Shown one piece after another: positions 9,580 to 19,237 of a stretch of DNA of 64,000 bases (its first letter is position 1; every line of letters starts with the position of its first letter). A model generated the notes under the pieces. It did not search any database. It saw nothing but the letters and a program-made list of their open reading frames with translations, and was not told the DNA's origin. This DNA is from Locusta migratoria (Eukaryota; Arthropoda; Insecta; Orthoptera; Acrididae): positions 402,724,502 to 402,788,501 of the forward strand of contig CM048750.1 of assembly GCA_026315105.1 (NCBI GenBank), given 5' to 3'. A program made the translations under genes and the position numbers.

Positions 9580-11460
9580 AGGACTACTCAGGAGGATGTC
9601 GTCAGCAGAAAAGACAACACTAACATTCTATGGATCGGAGCTTAGAATGTTAGATCCCTTAACTGGGTATGGAGGTTAGAAAATTTGAAAAGGAAAATGG
9701 ATAGGTTTAAGCTAGATATAGTAGGGATTAGAGAAGTTCAGTGGTAAGAGGAACAGGATTTCTGGTCAGGTGAGTACAGGTTTATAAACACAAAATCAGT
9801 TAGTGGTATTACAGGCGTAGGTCAAATAATGAATAATAAGATAGGATTGCAGGTAAACCACTATCATCAGGGCAGTGATCACATTATCATAGTCAAGATA
9901 GACACAAATCTAACACCAACCACAGAAGTACAAGTTAATATGCCTACTAGCTCTGCCGATGATGAGAATATTGAAGAAATGTGTGAAGAGATAAAGGAAA
10001 TTATTCAAACACTTAAGATAGAGAAAACTTAATTGTGATGGGAGGCTGGAATTCAGCAGGAGGAAAAGGAAAAATACTAAGTGAATATGGATTGGGAAAA
10101 AGGGATGAAAGAGGAAGCTGCTTGGAAGAATTTTGTACAGAACATAATTTAATTATAACAAACACTTGGTTCAAGAATCATAAAAGAAGGTTGTATACAT
10201 GGAAGAGACCAGAAGACACTGAAAGGTATCAGATAGATTTTATAATGGTAAGACATAGATTTCAGAACCAGGTTTTAAACTGTAAGATGTATCCTGGGGC
10301 AGATATAGACTAAGACCATATCTTATTGGTTATGAACTGTAGACTGAAATTGAAAAAAACTGCAGAAAGGTAGAAATATACTGAAATGGGACGTGGATAA
10401 AATGAAGGAACCAGAAGTTCTTGAGAATTTCAGAGGCAGATTTAGGCAACAATTAACAGAAATGGGGCAAAATAAAACAGCAGAAGAGGAATGTGTAGCT
10501 TTAAGAGATGAAATAGTCAAGGCAGCAGAGGACCAAGTAGAAAGGAGAGACATACAAGAAAGAAAGGGAAAAAAGTCCTTGGATATCATGAAAGGAGAAG
10601 ATATAGAAATGCAGTAAATGAAGCTGGCAAAATGGAGTACAGATGACTAAGAAATGAGAGTGACAGGAAGTGCAAATAATCTAAGAAGGAGTGGCTAGGA
10701 GCAAAATGTAGCTCTGTAGAAGAATATGCAACTAGGAAAAAACAAAAAAGATACGGCCTACAGGAAAAGAAAAGAGGCATTTGGAAACCAGATAAATAGT
10801 TGTATGAAAATCAAGAACTCAGATGGAAAACCAGTTGAGAGTAAAGATGGGAAAGGTGAAAGGTGGAAAGAGTATATAGAGGGGCTCTACAAAGGAAATG
10901 AACTTCGAGCCAATATTGCAGGAAGGGAAGAGGAAGTAGATGAAGATGAAATAGGAAGTACTATACTGAGAGAACAATTTGACAGAGGATATAAAATGCA
11001 AATGGCAATGGGAAGAAAAGCATTTTAGCAAAAGAGCAGTTTGCTAACATCGAATATTAATTTAAGTGCAAGGAAGTATTTTCTGAATGCATTTATGTGG
11101 AGTGTAGCCTTATACAGGACTGAAATATTTCATATAGGAAGGGAATAGAGAGTTTTGAAATATGGTGCTACAGAAGAATGCTGAAGATTAGGTGGGTGGA
11201 TTGAGGTGCTGAACAGAACTGGGAAGAAAAGGAATTTTTGGCAAACCCTGACTGAAAGAAGTGATTGATTGGCAGGACACATTCTTAGACATCAAGGAAT
11301 GGTGTATTTAGCATTGTAAGGAAGTGTGTGGGGTAAAAAATCTTAGAGGAGGACCTAAAGATGAATACAATAAACAGGTTCAAATGGATGTAGGTTGTCA
11401 TTATGAGGAGAGGTAGAGCATTGCTCAGGACAGATTATAGCTGGCATCATATAAGAAGAC
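9580..11460 (+). pseudogene. RTE-like LINE, internally deleted (copy 1)
   Basis: The start of an apurinic-type endonuclease is visible near 9600-9750 (ATGGATCGGAGCTTAGAATG; residues RKMDRFKLDIVGIREVQW). Further EN pieces occupy 9829-10320, including the YQIDFI block. A linker follows, then the RT N-terminal segment with GERWKEYIEGLYKGNEL near 10858. The sequence then jumps at about 10985 to the region after the RT palm and on to the C-terminal end at about 11450. Fingers and palm are missing. It is the same family as 31450-33300 and 37998-39058, and frameshifts throughout make it inactive. Confidence 0.8.
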
Positions 11461-11629
11461 ACTTCCAGGCATAGAGGTGGAGCAAAAGGGGAAGCAAGGA
11501 GGGGAGGAGCAACGGCCGAGTGCCAACAGTTGCACCTGCGGGAGAAGCATTGCGTAACTCGCGGTCAGCCACGCACCTACAGAATGAACGTTGTTGGCTG
11601 TTATTGCAGTAATGGAGGGGGATGTGCAG

Positions 11630-12345
11630 AGTGGCTGAACTGCAGATAGGTACAAATAATAGACAACAACATTATAGCTTTCGGCCTTTTAGGCTTCGTC
11701 AGTTAAAAACACACCCACACACAGACATGACTGCCACCTCCGGCCGCTGTGGCCAATCTGCTCTACCCAGCATCCTTGGCGAAAGCAACCAGCGGTGGGG
11801 GTGAGGAGCTGGCAAGGAGAGGGAAGCAGAAGGGGAGGGGGGATGTATGGCATGGATGGGGGAATACGCCAGTGCAGAAGGAAGGGAAGGGAATGAAAGA
11901 TGTGGCAGGATGGGAGACAAAAGTAAGGATAGAGAGTGGCAGGGAGAGGAAGGGAAGGGTGGTAGAGGCAGGAACTAGCAAAGGTTCAGGCCTGGGGAAT
12001 TGCGGGAGTGTAGGATATAATGTAGAGAGAGTTACCACTTCTGCAATTCAGAAAAGCTGGTGTTTGTGGGAGGATCCATATGACACAGACTGTATAGCAG
12101 TCATTAAAGTGAGTCACACTATGCAGCACTCCATGCTCTGCAATAGGATGGTCCAGCTGTCTCCTGGCCACAGTATGACGATGGCTATTCATTTGGACAG
12201 ATAGCTGGGTGCTAGTCATGCCCACATAGAAAGCTGCACAGTGGTCGCAGCTCAGGTTGTAGGTAACATGACTGCTTTCACAGGTTGCCTGGACTTTTAT
12301 GGGATACGAAATTCCAGTGACAGGACTGGAGTATGTGGTTTAGAT
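11630..12345 (-). pseudogene. PLE 3' fragment with GIY-YIG remnant
   Basis: On the minus strand, 12300-11986 encodes the C-terminal GIY-YIG endonuclease part of a PLE: AAFYVGMTSTQLSV followed by a nucleic-acid-binding NSHRHTVARR and a WILP block near the end. GIY-YIG nucleases nick target DNA for PLE insertion. Downstream, 11980-11700 is the G/A-rich 3' UTR, and the hammerhead-like motif at 11676-11702 lies near the element end. The reverse transcriptase part is absent. It abuts the tail of a LINE at 12346. Confidence 0.75.
11676..11702 (-). ncRNA. hammerhead-like motif
   Basis: On the minus strand: CTGACGA, stem AGCC-TAAAA-GGC(C), GAAAGCTA. Both core boxes are intact and AGCT after GAA could form a self-complementary stem III in a dimer, with CUA as the cleavage triplet. 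It lies in the 3' end of the PLE fragment. Confidence 0.65.
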
Positions 12346-12837
12346 TAGATTAGATGTACTTTTCGTTCCAGTAGATCCGAATTGAGGGAATCCTCTTGGA
12401 TGTAGAACATGTCAGAACAAAATACACAATATATACTTACAAAAAGAGAGCATGTGTGTTAATGTACCTTCCACAGACCCCAAATGTAATTGCCCTTGTG
12501 GATGTGGAATTGGTCAGGAAAAACAATTAACTTAAAAATATTTACATTTTAAAGGACACAAAACTTATTACTACTTATTAATTTACTAGGTGTACATTAA
12601 AATTCTTATTAATTACTTTACTTTTTATTTTATATATTTTTATTTTTATATATTTTTATATTTTTTATTTATATTTTTTTACACTGAATTACAATGATTA
12701 CATTACTGCACAAAACTTGTACTGAAGTCAAACTGAACACAGTATTCATATTTGAGAATATTATATACAATAAGTTACAATCAGTGACTTCTGGTAAGAA
12801 ATTCATCAATGGAGTAGAAGGAGATGGCCACCAAAAA

Positions 12838-12849
12838 ATCCTTTAGACT
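12838..12849. repeat. target-site duplication, left
   Basis: ATCCTTTAGACT here and at 13371-13382 flanks the inverted SINE pair exactly, showing that both SINE units went in as one insertion. Confidence 0.85.
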
Positions 12850-12919
12850 CCAGAATGAAACTTCACTCTGCAGCGGAGTGTGCGCTGATATGAAACTTCC
12901 TGGCAGATTAAAATTGTGT

Positions 12920-12989
12920 GCCGGAACCGGGACTCGAACCTGGGACCTTTGCCTTTTGTGGGCAAGCGCACTACCGACTGTGCTATCCC
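12920..12989 (-). promoter_or_regulatory. SINE tRNA-like pol III promoter (left unit)
   Basis: On the minus strand the A box TAGCACAGTCGG (12974-12985) and B box GGTTCGAGTCC (12930-12940) match the pol III consensus. The anticodon-arm equivalent differs slightly from the right unit (CACAAAA loop instead of CGCGAAA). It is a SINE head rather than a tRNA gene. Confidence 0.8.
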
Positions 12990-13271
12990 GACACGACTCA
13001 CGATGCCGCCTCACAACTTTACTTCTGCCAGTACCTCGCCTCCTACTTTCCAAACTTCACAGAAGCTCTCCTGCAAACAAGCAAGACTAGCACTTCTGGA
13101 AGAAAGGATATGGTGGAGACATGGCTTAGCCACAGCCTAAGGGATGTTTCCAGAATGCAACTTCACTCTGCAGCGGAGTGTGCGCTGCAGGAGAGCTTCT
13201 GTGAAGTTTGGAAAGTAGGAGGCGAGGTACTGGCAGAAGTTAAGTTGTGAGGCGGCATCGTGAGTCGTGTC

Positions 13272-13343
13272 GGGATAGCACAGTCGGTAGTGCGCTTGCC
13301 CGCGAAAGGCAAAGGTCCCAGGTTCGAGTCCCGGTTCCGGCAC
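13272..13343 (+). promoter_or_regulatory. SINE tRNA-like pol III promoter (right unit)
   Basis: A box TAGCACAGTCGG at 13276-13287 and B box GGTTCGAGTCC at 13321-13331, both perfect to consensus. The anticodon arm TTGCC-CGCGAAA-GGCAA folds well, but the acceptor arm does not and the sequence continues into the SINE body, so it is not a functional tRNA. Confidence 0.8.
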
Positions 13344-13370
13344 ACAATTTTAATCTGCCAGGAAGTTTCA

Positions 13371-13382
13371 ATCCTTTAGACT
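13371..13382. repeat. target-site duplication, right
   Basis: Second copy of ATCCTTTAGACT, directly after the plus-strand SINE tail. Confidence 0.85.
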
Positions 13383-13408
13383 GTTTTCAAACTGTACTTT
13401 AATATGAG

Positions 13409-13856
13409 TTAAATTTTTATGGCTGCTGGCATGTTATTGAAAATGTGCACTGCTGAATAGTGGACACCTTTTTGATCCAAAGTAAGTGACTTTAAATCTT
13501 TATGCAAGTTATTCTTGTTTCTAGTATTGATCCCATGGACTGAGCTATTTGTTTGAAAAAAAGATATATTTTTAATGACAAATTTCATTAGAGAATAAAT
13601 GTATTGGTAAGCAGTAGTAAGTATCCCCAGTTTCTTAAACAGCCCTGTACATGAGGTTCTTGAGTTGACACCACAAATGATACGTAACACACATTTTTGT
13701 GCTCTGAAAACTTTTGCTTGGCCTGATGAGTTGCCCCAGAAAATAATCCCATATGACATTATGGAGTGAAAGTATGCATAATATGCTAGCTTTTTATTTT
13801 TATATCTCCTATATGGTGGGATTGTGGATAGGACAGGTTTTGTATGAGCCATGGGG
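13409..13856 (-). pseudogene. LINE reverse transcriptase C-terminus
   Basis: This uninterrupted minus-strand stretch carries the region after the RT thumb: YFHSIMSYGIIFWGNSS and LRIICGVNSRTSC, typical of Jockey/CR1-type LINE ORF2 ends. It ends in a stop at 13409. The catalytic palm is missing because the copy is 5'-truncated. The first ~20 codons of the open frame lie in the neighbouring PLE repeat and are not LINE sequence. Confidence 0.7.
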
Positions 13857-13975
13857 TTCTGGATTAAATAAAAAAACATCCAAAAAGGCAGCTGGTTGCA
13901 ATTCTTTTAACGAAAATAAACCATCAATTTACGCTACAGCTGCAGTTCGTGTCCAACTTAGATATCTTGAAATTA
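13856..13975 (+). repeat. PLE terminal direct repeat, left
   Basis: Matches 17615-17740 closely, with a few substitutions (for example CATCAATTTACG against CATCCATTTACG). Confidence 0.8.
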
Positions 13976-14188
13976 CCACTACCTCGCCAGGTAAAACGAA
14001 CAATGAACACTTACAGGAACAGAAAGTTTAAACTAATAAAATCCATCGAAGCTGTAAAGTTTAATAAGAAGTGTCTCTCAGAAAATGTTATTCCAAAGTA
14101 TATAAATGTGAAGATTGTAAACAATAGCAAGTCAGCACAGAAAGCTAAAATAAACTGTGAAATCTTCTGACTAAAATCTGAAATAAGG

Positions 14189-14989
14189 TTGCAATATAAA
14201 AAGATAGACTTAATAACTAAACAACTATATGAAATGCATTTTGAATTTTGTAATGCCTTTGACCCAAGTAGCGTTACACAATTTCTTGATAATGTTGATG
14301 CACAAGTTCATAAATTACAACTAGCAGCAGAATCTAGGCATGAGAAGAAAATAACAAATTTGGTTTCAAACAGAAAAAATAATGAATCCATAAACATTGC
14401 TTCTACACCACATAAATTCTACCCTAAAGTTGTCAACAACACAGACATAACCTTTAACAATAAAGAATGGTGCCTACTAAACACAGGATTAAAACATAAC
14501 ATTGCTCCCATATTAAGTCAGAAAAATATTAAAAAACTAATCATTAGCACCAAAGTAGCCTGTGCCACAGATAAACTAAATCACAATACACAAAATGCCA
14601 TTGCACACAAAGCAAGTGTCATAATAACAGACAATAGAAAAGACAATAAACTCTCAGTGTTAGCATACAGTGAACATGATGTACTCCAAAACATTAATAA
14701 CAAACATAATAATCACCAGGCCCTTGTAGTAAAGGCAGACAAAAGCAACACTGCAGTAATCATGTACCAACAAGACTATATTAATAAAACCCTTGAATTT
14801 TTTGAAGCTAACAATGTTACAGAACTTAAAACAGACCCAACACAAAAGTACCAAGATGCCCTGAAGAAGCTACTTAAAAACTGCAATTTCCTGTTGACCA
14901 ATAATGAAGCCCAGTACTGTACTGTAATGAATTCCAACCTAAGATACATAAAAGTGGCTTCCTCTTCATCCAATCGTAAATGCCATTAA
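14189..14989 (+). pseudogene. PLE protein N-terminal region
   Basis: An open stretch of 266 codons encodes the N-terminal part of a PLE protein. A long Asn/Lys-rich region leads to LVVKADKSNTAVIMYQQDYI near residues 176-195, corresponding to the K-A/P-DKG-T-V motif conserved at the start of PLE reverse transcriptases. The frame ends at a stop at 14987-14989, and the next RT blocks continue in other frames from about 14980. It is inactive because of the frameshifts. Confidence 0.7.
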
Positions 14990-16080
14990 TAGCCCAGGCT
15001 ACAAAATTACCAGAAAACTTCATGATATACTTAAAAAAAATTACACTTTTGAAAATAGCTTTTCAATCAAAAATAGCCATGCTCTCATTAACAGCATTAA
15101 AGATCTATCAATACCATACCCAGCAATATTCATGTCTCTTGATATAGTTAACTTTTACACCAACATCTCATGTAAAGAGACTCTTTTAATAGTACAAAAG
15201 AATTTAATTAAACACCAAAAGCTAAGTATACCTTGTGATGTTTCTTGTTTTTTTGGGGGGTATTATTGTATGATTTGACCATGTAGTCCCTCTTCAAGCT
15301 TGCAACACATTTATAGTTGCGGTTCTGGTTAACCAGTGCCTCTATTTTTCCCTCTTCCAATAGTAGTCAAGGCCATTACACTTCGTCACAAGTAATGAAA
15401 TTATGTTGAGAAGTAGTTACACCAGAAGATAAATTGCAACTACTGAAATAAGAACTCTTCACAGTGCATTTTCTTATAAACACATAAAAGTTTTATTTGA
15501 CCCATAACTAAAGAATACTTGAGTCCAGCATCTGGTTTACACCACGGTACATCCAGATGTCTTACAACTTTTTTAATGTGTTAGCTCAGTCAGAACCAAT
15601 CAACAACTATAACAACTGAACGACAATTCCATGGTACTTTAATTATTCTGAGGTTCACCAAAGTTTTATTAAAGAAATAAAATGTCTCTTTGGAACCTCT
15701 TATGACAAAGGGGAGGTTTATTTTCAACAATTATCTTGTAAAAGATAGGACAGTAGTAGTCCACAAAAAACCTCCTACAACATATAAAAAATAATTCATT
15801 TGGACATCTTGTCCATCCACTACAAGCTGAAATTAATGAATTCTTAACATTGCTTGAACTAATCCTGTCACATAACTATTTTTTATTCAATGGTAAATTT
15901 TACATGCAAAACAATGGTTTGGCAATGGGCAGCAGCCTTGCAGGCTTGCTAGCTGACATATTTATACACAACCTAGAACAGAATTTCTTCTCCAGTTACC
16001 CTCAATTCACGGAGAAAATAATATATTATAAAAGATAGGTAGATGACACAGTAATACTTTTTAATGACCCAAAATAAGAG
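14980..16080 (+). pseudogene. PLE reverse transcriptase, broken
   Basis: NAINSPGYKITRKLH and SLDIVNFYTNIS (near 15130-15175) match the PLE RT fingers and first catalytic block. The segment 15240-15680 does not look like RT and may be an insertion or decayed sequence. From 15838 the palm resumes with FNGKFYMQNNGLAMGSSLAG (about 15889-15948). The catalytic motif at 16034-16050 reads stop-VDD: the tyrosine codon of YVDD has become TAG. Confidence 0.7.
15240..15680. other. unassigned segment inside PLE
   Basis: This segment interrupts the RT blocks. It begins near a run TTTTTTTGGGGGG and shows no recognised domain. No clear target duplication was found. Confidence 0.35.
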
Positions 16081-16599
16081 CTAAATCACATGGCTGTGAA
16101 ATGAATAAAATGCACCCAAACATTAAATTTACAGTTGAACACCAAACAACTGAAGGAATTAATTTACTTGATATGAGTATCTCTTGTCAAAATAACAAAC
16201 ATTCCTTCAAAATATACAGGAAACACTGCCACAGGTGTTTCAGTTAATAATTCTTCATGCCATCCCAACCAACAAAAGACTGCCTTGTTCAGGTCATCTG
16301 TGAATTAAAGTCTTCGGATCTCCATTAATGAAGCAACTGCATGCAAAGAAATTGAAATACTCAAACATATAGCCCATAACAATAGATACAGCCCCATCCT
16401 CATAGACACCCTAGTTCAAAACACAAAATGTAAACTAAATTACCCACCCTCAACATTAAAACCTGTAAAGGAAAGTCCCAAATTTGCTAGTCTTCCATAC
16501 CTCGGCAAAGTGTCATATAAACTTGCAACCTTTTTTAGGCCATATAACATAAAAATCTCCTTCTACACAGATAATAAATTACAAAATAAAATTATCCAC

Positions 16600-16985
16600 A
16601 ACAACAACCCCACTACTGAATTGCACCAAAATTGAGGCATATATAAACTGAAATACTCCTGCTCTTGCTTTTATGTTGGACGAACAGGAAGATCATTTTC
16701 AACCCGTTACAAGGAACATATGGATGCCGTTAGACTAAAAAAACTTAAGCAAATCCAGTTTTGCATCACACATAGCTCACTATGAACACCAAACTGGTGA
16801 TATTAATGACCATCATTCAATACTACATGTTGCTGATAAAGGGCTACATATGGATCTCCTTGAACAATTGGAGATATTCATCCATAAACTAAAATTCCCT
16901 CACAAAATCCTGAATGAACAAACAGAGTCAGCACATAACTTTTTCTTTCAAAACTTCCAAGAGATTCTAGCACCTAGACAGTAAA
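16600..16985 (+). pseudogene. PLE GIY-YIG endonuclease remnant
   Basis: After a stop at about 16633, GIYKLKYSCSCFYVGRTGRS and RYKEHMDAVR give the two strands and helix of a GIY-YIG nuclease with its catalytic Arg region. Downstream frames are broken by one-base shifts and stops before the element ends near the right terminal repeat. The domain would cut target DNA in an active PLE. Confidence 0.75.
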
Positions 16986-17586
16986 AAAGATCTGCCCATA
17001 TTATGCATTCATAGGTCATGCACTATTAGTAATGTCAATCAGCAAAATAATAAAGGTCCTGTTATTGTTTAATCTGTTTATATTAGCATAGCCACATTAG
17101 TTATTGTCCACCCACACTGTAAATATTTCACCCTTTCATATTTATGTTATATTTGTTAATGTATCTCACTTGTTTCATTATGAATGTAACTAGATACTAG
17201 CAAAATTCAATATAATGTGTAAAATATAATTTTAATCTGTTACATACTCTTTATACATTCACAATGTCTCAAAGCAAAGAACATAATAACTGAAGTGCAA
17301 CATCTACCACATACATCCTCTTTGCACCACATTCAGTGTTTATATTTTGTAAATGTGTAACGCTAAGTGTAGCAAAAATGCTCTCATGTGTTAAAAAAGT
17401 CAGTGCCCAATGCATAACTTGGTTTCACGTACACCTACAATAAGAGTACAGTAAGTACATTAAATTCCAATATGTTTAATTCCGGTTATTCTGTTCTTGC
17501 TTACTAAAATTCAGCTATGTTACCAGAACCAACATGACAACATAACCTACACTTAGTGGAAGATAAATGTTCCTGTAAAGTATCCA

Positions 17587-17616
17587 CTGAAGATGAGGCT
17601 GCAGTGGCTCGAAAAC
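17587..17616 (+). ncRNA. hammerhead-like motif
   Basis: CTGAAGA (17587-17593), a hairpin with GAGGC...GCTC, then GAAA (17611-17614) followed by ACTAGTTC. AACTAGTT is self-complementary, so a dimeric stem III can form, with UUC as the cleavage triplet. It lies immediately upstream of the right direct repeat, where PLE hammerheads are expected. Confidence 0.65.
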
Positions 17617-17740
17617 TAGTTCTGGGTTAAATAATAAACATCCAAAAAGGCAGCTGGTTGCAATTCTTTTAACGAAAATAAACCATCCATTTACGCTACA
17701 GTTGCAGTTTGTGTCCAAGATGGATATCTTGAAATTGCTT
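17615..17740 (+). repeat. PLE terminal direct repeat, right
   Basis: Second copy of the direct repeat, starting AGTTCTGGGTTAAATAATAA and continuing past CATCCAAAAAGGCAGCTGG. Confidence 0.8.
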
Positions 17741-17749
17741 TTACTCTGT

Positions 17750-18058
17750 CTCAGAGTATCTTATGCACGAGGAAATGTAATTAATTTTGTAATTGTTGAA
17801 ATAGGTTTGTAAAGATTCAGTGTACACCCAATCTCCTTATTATTAATTATGTAAATCTAGTTACTATTGAAATTTAACTAACATGTGTATCTTCTGCACA
17901 TTGTAAATCCAAAAGATATAATTTTATTTCCCATATCTTGTGTAGAACATATGTACTAAAACAGATTATAAGGACAAATGAATAAATAAATAAACATACA
18001 TATATTATCTGAAAAATTATGTATATCTTATAACTCAATTTGATGAAATGAAAATTAT
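17750..18058. other. AT-rich, no gene seen
   Basis: No recognised feature between the old PLE and the next PLE foldback. Confidence 0.4.
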
Positions 18059-18059
18059 A

Positions 18060-18225
18060 GAAGGAAACTTTCCTGGTGGGATAAACAAATATAAAAAATA
18101 GAAAACGGATGACTTACCCAAAGGACAGGCTGTGTGTTTGTGTGTGATTTTATTTGTGTCTGTCGACGAGCCTGTCCTTTGGGTAAGTCATCCGTTTTCT
18201 ATTTTTTCTATTTGTTATATCTCAA
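18060..18225. repeat. PLE-tail palindrome
   Basis: The left arm (ATAGAAAACGGATGACTTACCC and following GGACAGGC) and the right arm (GCCTGTCC ... GTAAGTCATCCGTTTTCTAT) are near-perfect reverse complements around a TG-rich loop. The left edge GAAGGAAACTTTCCTGGTGGG is the PLE module tail seen at about 635-655. These are two module ends joined head to head. Confidence 0.75.
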
Positions 18226-18489
18226 TTTTATTCTTATATCATGTATATTTACATCTCGGGTAACCTAGACATTCAGTAATATCTGCAACCCAGACATTGT
18301 GTTCTTCCTGAAACTGAGACCTTAGCAATCATATAGAACTTAATACACCCTCGACAGAGCAATATTACAGGCTAGACATTAGGTCTAGGTTGACTTTACC
18401 CATCTTATGTATCGAAGTTGTGGCCTCAGCCGTATAAATATAGTAATGAAAAAAATGAATAACACCACCGTCAGCTGTATTTTCATACT

Positions 18490-18536
18490 GCCAGTTACTG
18501 GCAACCAGTTTCAATAGACCACACCATCATCATCAG
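18490..18536 (-). ncRNA. hammerhead-like motif with stem III
   Basis: On the minus strand CTGATGA (18530-18536) is followed by a weak 4-bp stem II, then GAAA (18509-18512) and CTGG-TTG-CCAG, a closed stem III ending in GUA, a valid cleavage triplet. It differs in sequence from the other motifs and probably belongs to another PLE family. Confidence 0.6.
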
Positions 18537-18564
18537 CTTAAATTAGGGCAAAATTGTATTTTAG

Positions 18565-18770
18565 TTTAACTTACCAAAAGTACAGGCTCGTTGACAGACA
18601 CACAAATAAAAACACACACAAATACACAAATTCCAGCTTTCGCAACCGTTAGTTGCTTCATGAGGAAAAGAAGGAGGGGAAAATGGGAGTGGAAGGACTT
18701 ACCTTAGGGGAAAAAAGGACAGGTAAATGAACACCCACATCCACACACGTACTTTACCCCTTTTTTTACC
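18565..18770 (-). mobile_element. PLE-type terminal module
   Basis: Reverse complement of the module at 379-665: CCTAAGGTAAGTCC, a pyrimidine tract, a hammerhead-like motif at 18635-18664, a TG-rich tract and GCCTGTACTTTTGGTAAG. No coding region is attached. Confidence 0.7.
18635..18664 (-). ncRNA. hammerhead-like motif
   Basis: On the minus strand CTCATGA, stem GCAAC-TAAC-GGTTGC, GAAAGCTG. One core base differs (CUC for CUG), and H17 would be G, so cleavage is doubtful. Flanking GAA/TTC can form stem I. Confidence 0.55.
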
Positions 18771-18909
18771 AGAGACAAATTTTTCCATTCACAGTGTATA
18801 TCACTTTTCCATCTTATGTTATAATGATTGTATGCTACATTTGTTTCATATTGAGAAATGCGAAAGCCATGAGTGACAGGAGATATTTTGAGGTAGTGGT
18901 TAATATGCC

Positions 18910-19122
18910 TGTGGCGGAGATCGACCCGTAAGTCGACCTTCACCGAACAGTGAATCTGCAGCTTAGCTTCTTTGGACAGTGACTTCCTGTAACGGCCACC
19001 ACGCCATGTTCGTTGTGTTCTTATGCTCTAACTGTACAGATGTATATATTACTTAATACACGTGTTTTACTAAACTTAAATGTGGAACGTTATTCGGTAC
19101 CTAACCAATAATCCCGTTCCCA
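18910..19122 (+). repeat. 5' LTR
   Basis: Starts TGTGGCGGAGATCGACCC and ends GTTCCCA. It is followed after one base by AGTGGTGACCCC, the probable primer-binding site. A TGTATATATTACTTAATAC stretch may serve as TATA region. Confidence 0.85.
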
Positions 19123-19237
19123 TAGTGGTGACCCCTCGTTTTCTTGAATTTGAACCGAACGAAACATACAGTGCACGTGCCTACCGCGTAGCGAAACTTG
19201 GGTTTACAACTGCCGCATCTTCCGTTACACAGAGACA

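Larger units (their letters stand above)
12850..13370. mobile_element. inverted dimer of tRNA-derived SINE
   Basis: Two copies of the same SINE lie in opposite orientation: left unit on the minus strand (12850-13080) and right unit on the plus strand (about 13180-13370). A short extra piece between them repeats the SINE 3' sequence CACTCTGCAGCGGAGTGTGC. Each unit has a body with GAGAGCTTCTGTGAAG, a tRNA-like head with pol III boxes, and a tail with AATCTGCCAGGAAGTTTCA. A single 12-bp target duplication surrounds the pair. Confidence 0.85.
12346..13856 (-). mobile_element. 3' end of CR1-like LINE, with SINE insertion
   Basis: Reading leftwards, the end of an RT frame (13856-13409) is followed by a 3' UTR and a terminal (ATCTA)n tail at 12346-12360, the kind of short tandem tail left by target-primed reverse transcription. 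An inverted SINE pair is inserted at 12850-13370. The 5' side is truncated where a PLE terminal repeat begins. The family is the same as the LINE at 25190-28390. Confidence 0.7.
13856..17745 (+). mobile_element. old Penelope-like element with direct terminal repeats
   Basis: The direct repeats 13856-13975 and 17615-17740 share TTAAATA, AACATCCAAAAAGGCAGCTG and the following ~90 bases. Such repeats are the pseudo-LTRs of PLEs. Between them lie decayed RT and GIY-YIG sequences. A hammerhead-like motif (17587-17616) sits just before the right repeat. The protein differs clearly from the PLEs at 52674 and 55547, so this is a separate family. Confidence 0.8.

Noticed and set aside
12918..13343. 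Genuine tRNA genes
   Set aside because: A and B boxes are perfect, but the units lack a proper acceptor stem pairing, continue into SINE bodies on both sides and lie within a flanking target duplication.
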